This document shows, piece after piece, positions 63,166 through 64,000 of a stretch of DNA of 64,000 bases. Both the position numbers and the translations under genes were made by a program. Under the pieces are notes generated by a model. That model did no database searches. It was given only the letters and a program-made list of their open reading frames with translations, and was not told where the DNA came from. Positions within the stretch are counted from its first letter, which is position 1. Each line of letters opens with the position of its first letter. Source of the DNA: Pseudomonas alkylphenolica (lineage in GTDB: Bacteria > Pseudomonadota > Gammaproteobacteria > Pseudomonadales > Pseudomonadaceae); the NCBI RefSeq assembly GCF_016009175.1, contig NZ_JADUCM010000023.1, positions 1-64,000 on the forward strand, written 5' to 3'.

Positions 63166-63748
63166 ACGATTGCTGCTTGGCCTCGCCCTGCTCTACGCTC
63201 CCCAGGTTTTCGCCGCCTGTCCGGTTGGCCAATACGAAATCTGCCTGGGCAGTTGCATCTGCTCGCCCATCGACCCCGGCCAGGCCGGCACCGTCCTCGA
63301 CGACCTCGGGCGCATGGCCAGCAGTTCACTGGCGGTGGCCCTGCAACAGGCCCGCGACACTGCAGCCATGGGCACGCTGCAACCGATCCCGCTACATATC
63401 CGTGCCCAGCTCGAGCCCTACTACGACTTTCAGGTCCTCGATGCCGCGCGCTACAAGGTAGGCGACGAGCAAGCCCTGGACAGCGCCAACGCCGTGCTGC
63501 AAAACCCCGACGTCAATGCCGTGACTCTGATCGACATCATTGTTTTTCGCCATGCCGAGGATGCCGAGGAGAATGTCGCGCTCTGGGCCCACGAACTGCA
63601 CCATGTGCAGCAGTACCAGCAATGGGGTGTCGAGGAGTTTGCCCGGCGGTACTCGCGCGACTTCGATGCCGTCGAAGCACCGGCCTACGAGATCCAGTCA
63701 AAAGTCAGCAAGGCCTTGCGTGAACGGTCTTCCGGCCAGTCACGCTGA
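63152..63748 (+). CDS. Exported protein with HExxH-like helix (DUF4157-like)
   Basis: Protein of 198 residues with a signal peptide (LLLGLALLYAPQVFA) and a cysteine-rich start of the mature chain (CPVGQYEICLGSCICSP), probably disulfide-bonded. The segment ALWAHELHHVQQYQQWG resembles the DUF4157 metallopeptidase-like helix (HExxHxxQ). Here it reads HELHH, which has the right spacing for zinc ligands. Role unknown. It overlaps the TetR gene by 14 bases and probably shares its transcript. Confidence 0.78.
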   Translation: MSIAERLLLGLALLYAPQVFAACPVGQYEICLGSCICSPIDPGQAGTVLDDLGRMASSSLAVALQQARDTAAMGTLQPIPLHIRAQLEPYYDFQVLDAARYKVGDEQALDSANAVLQNPDVNAVTLIDIIVFRHAEDAEENVALWAHELHHVQQYQQWGVEEFARRYSRDFDAVEAPAYEIQSKVSKALRERSSGQSR

Positions 63749-63842
63749 ACTAGACTTATAGATTGCCCCACGAGAAATGGCCGAGGTCGTCACTGCCAGT
63801 GACGGCCCCGTTGACGTTGGACTTCTTGCAGGAGAACACGCA

Positions 63843-64000
63843 ATGGACGAAGCCAAGATGAATGACTTCATGGGAAAACTGGTCAACGACATGGGTGCCG
63901 CCGCCCTGTTGGCGAACCTTATCCTCGGCGATGAACTGGGCCTGTACCGGGCCATGGCCGACAGCCAGTTCATCACCCCCGACGCGCTGGCAGAAAAGAC
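63843..64000 (+). CDS. SAM-dependent methyltransferase-like protein, N-terminal part only
   Basis: The gene runs off the window; 52 codons are visible. MDEAKMNDFMGKLVNDMGAAALLANLILGDELGLYRAMAD and FITPDALAEKT match the N-terminal winged-helix dimerisation region of a group of class I methyltransferases found in bacteria. The catalytic domain is beyond the window. tgcaggag lies upstream at workable spacing. Confidence 0.75.
   Translation, partial: MDEAKMNDFMGKLVNDMGAAALLANLILGDELGLYRAMADSQFITPDALAEK

Noticed and set aside
1..64000. CRISPR arrays, tRNA and rRNA genes
   Set aside because: I saw no regularly spaced direct repeats, no tRNA cloverleaf and no rRNA-like sequence. The island does not sit at a visible tRNA gene.

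Overview
The window reads as a chromosomal segment of a Pseudomonas of the putida/fluorescens type. The flanks are GC-rich with very dense coding, many LysR regulators, an OprD-family porin, AzlCD, a DUF1652-type small protein, REP-like hairpins and a Pol II gene. This assignment rests on gene content only. I see no rRNA, tRNA or CRISPR array.

Left core block (1-29.8 kb). polB and an MFS pump are followed by LysR/LysE and AzlCD/AraC transport-regulator groups. Next comes a dispersed element with two long inverted arms (about 9.32-9.97 kb). A redox and sugar-nucleotide group follows: ahpC-ahpF, gor and galU, then a UvrD-like helicase, a pirin and pgm. After that lie a FAN1-like nuclease overlapping a nuclease-helicase fusion, an unrecognised 492-residue protein overlapping a degenerate MocR-type regulator, and an oxidoreductase divergent from a LysR gene.

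Accessory island (about 29.8-46.0 kb). It sits at the 3' end of that LysR gene. A diverged copy of the gene's last ten codons reappears at the far end, and TGGGGCA-type direct repeats lie just inside each border. Fragments of one kind of IS5-family transposase lie at both ends, with an IS66-like scrap at the right. Inside are a TIGR04141/DUF6119-like protein; a four-gene SMC-kite-kleisin-Toprim operon resembling Wadjet/MksBEFG but in C-B-A-D order; a convergent PD-(D/E)XK nuclease of no family I recognise; and a Gabija-like pair (OLD-type ATPase-Toprim nuclease plus UvrD-like helicase). The cargo reads as a defence island. The base composition and codon use look less GC-rich than the flanks. 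No integrase is visible.

Right core block (46-64 kb). An M20 hydrolase / MHS transporter / OprD porin / exported M20 hydrolase operon with a divergent LysR looks like a complete uptake-and-hydrolysis route for an amide or N-acyl compound. Then come a zinc alcohol dehydrogenase, small Pseudomonas proteins, an AlkA-type glycosylase, two tandem YcaC-like hydrolases and a pirin with a divergent LysR, an alpha/beta hydrolase, a LysE exporter, a DsbA-like isomerase and an SDR with a divergent TetR. The window ends with a secreted protein carrying an HExxH-like helix and the start of a methyltransferase.
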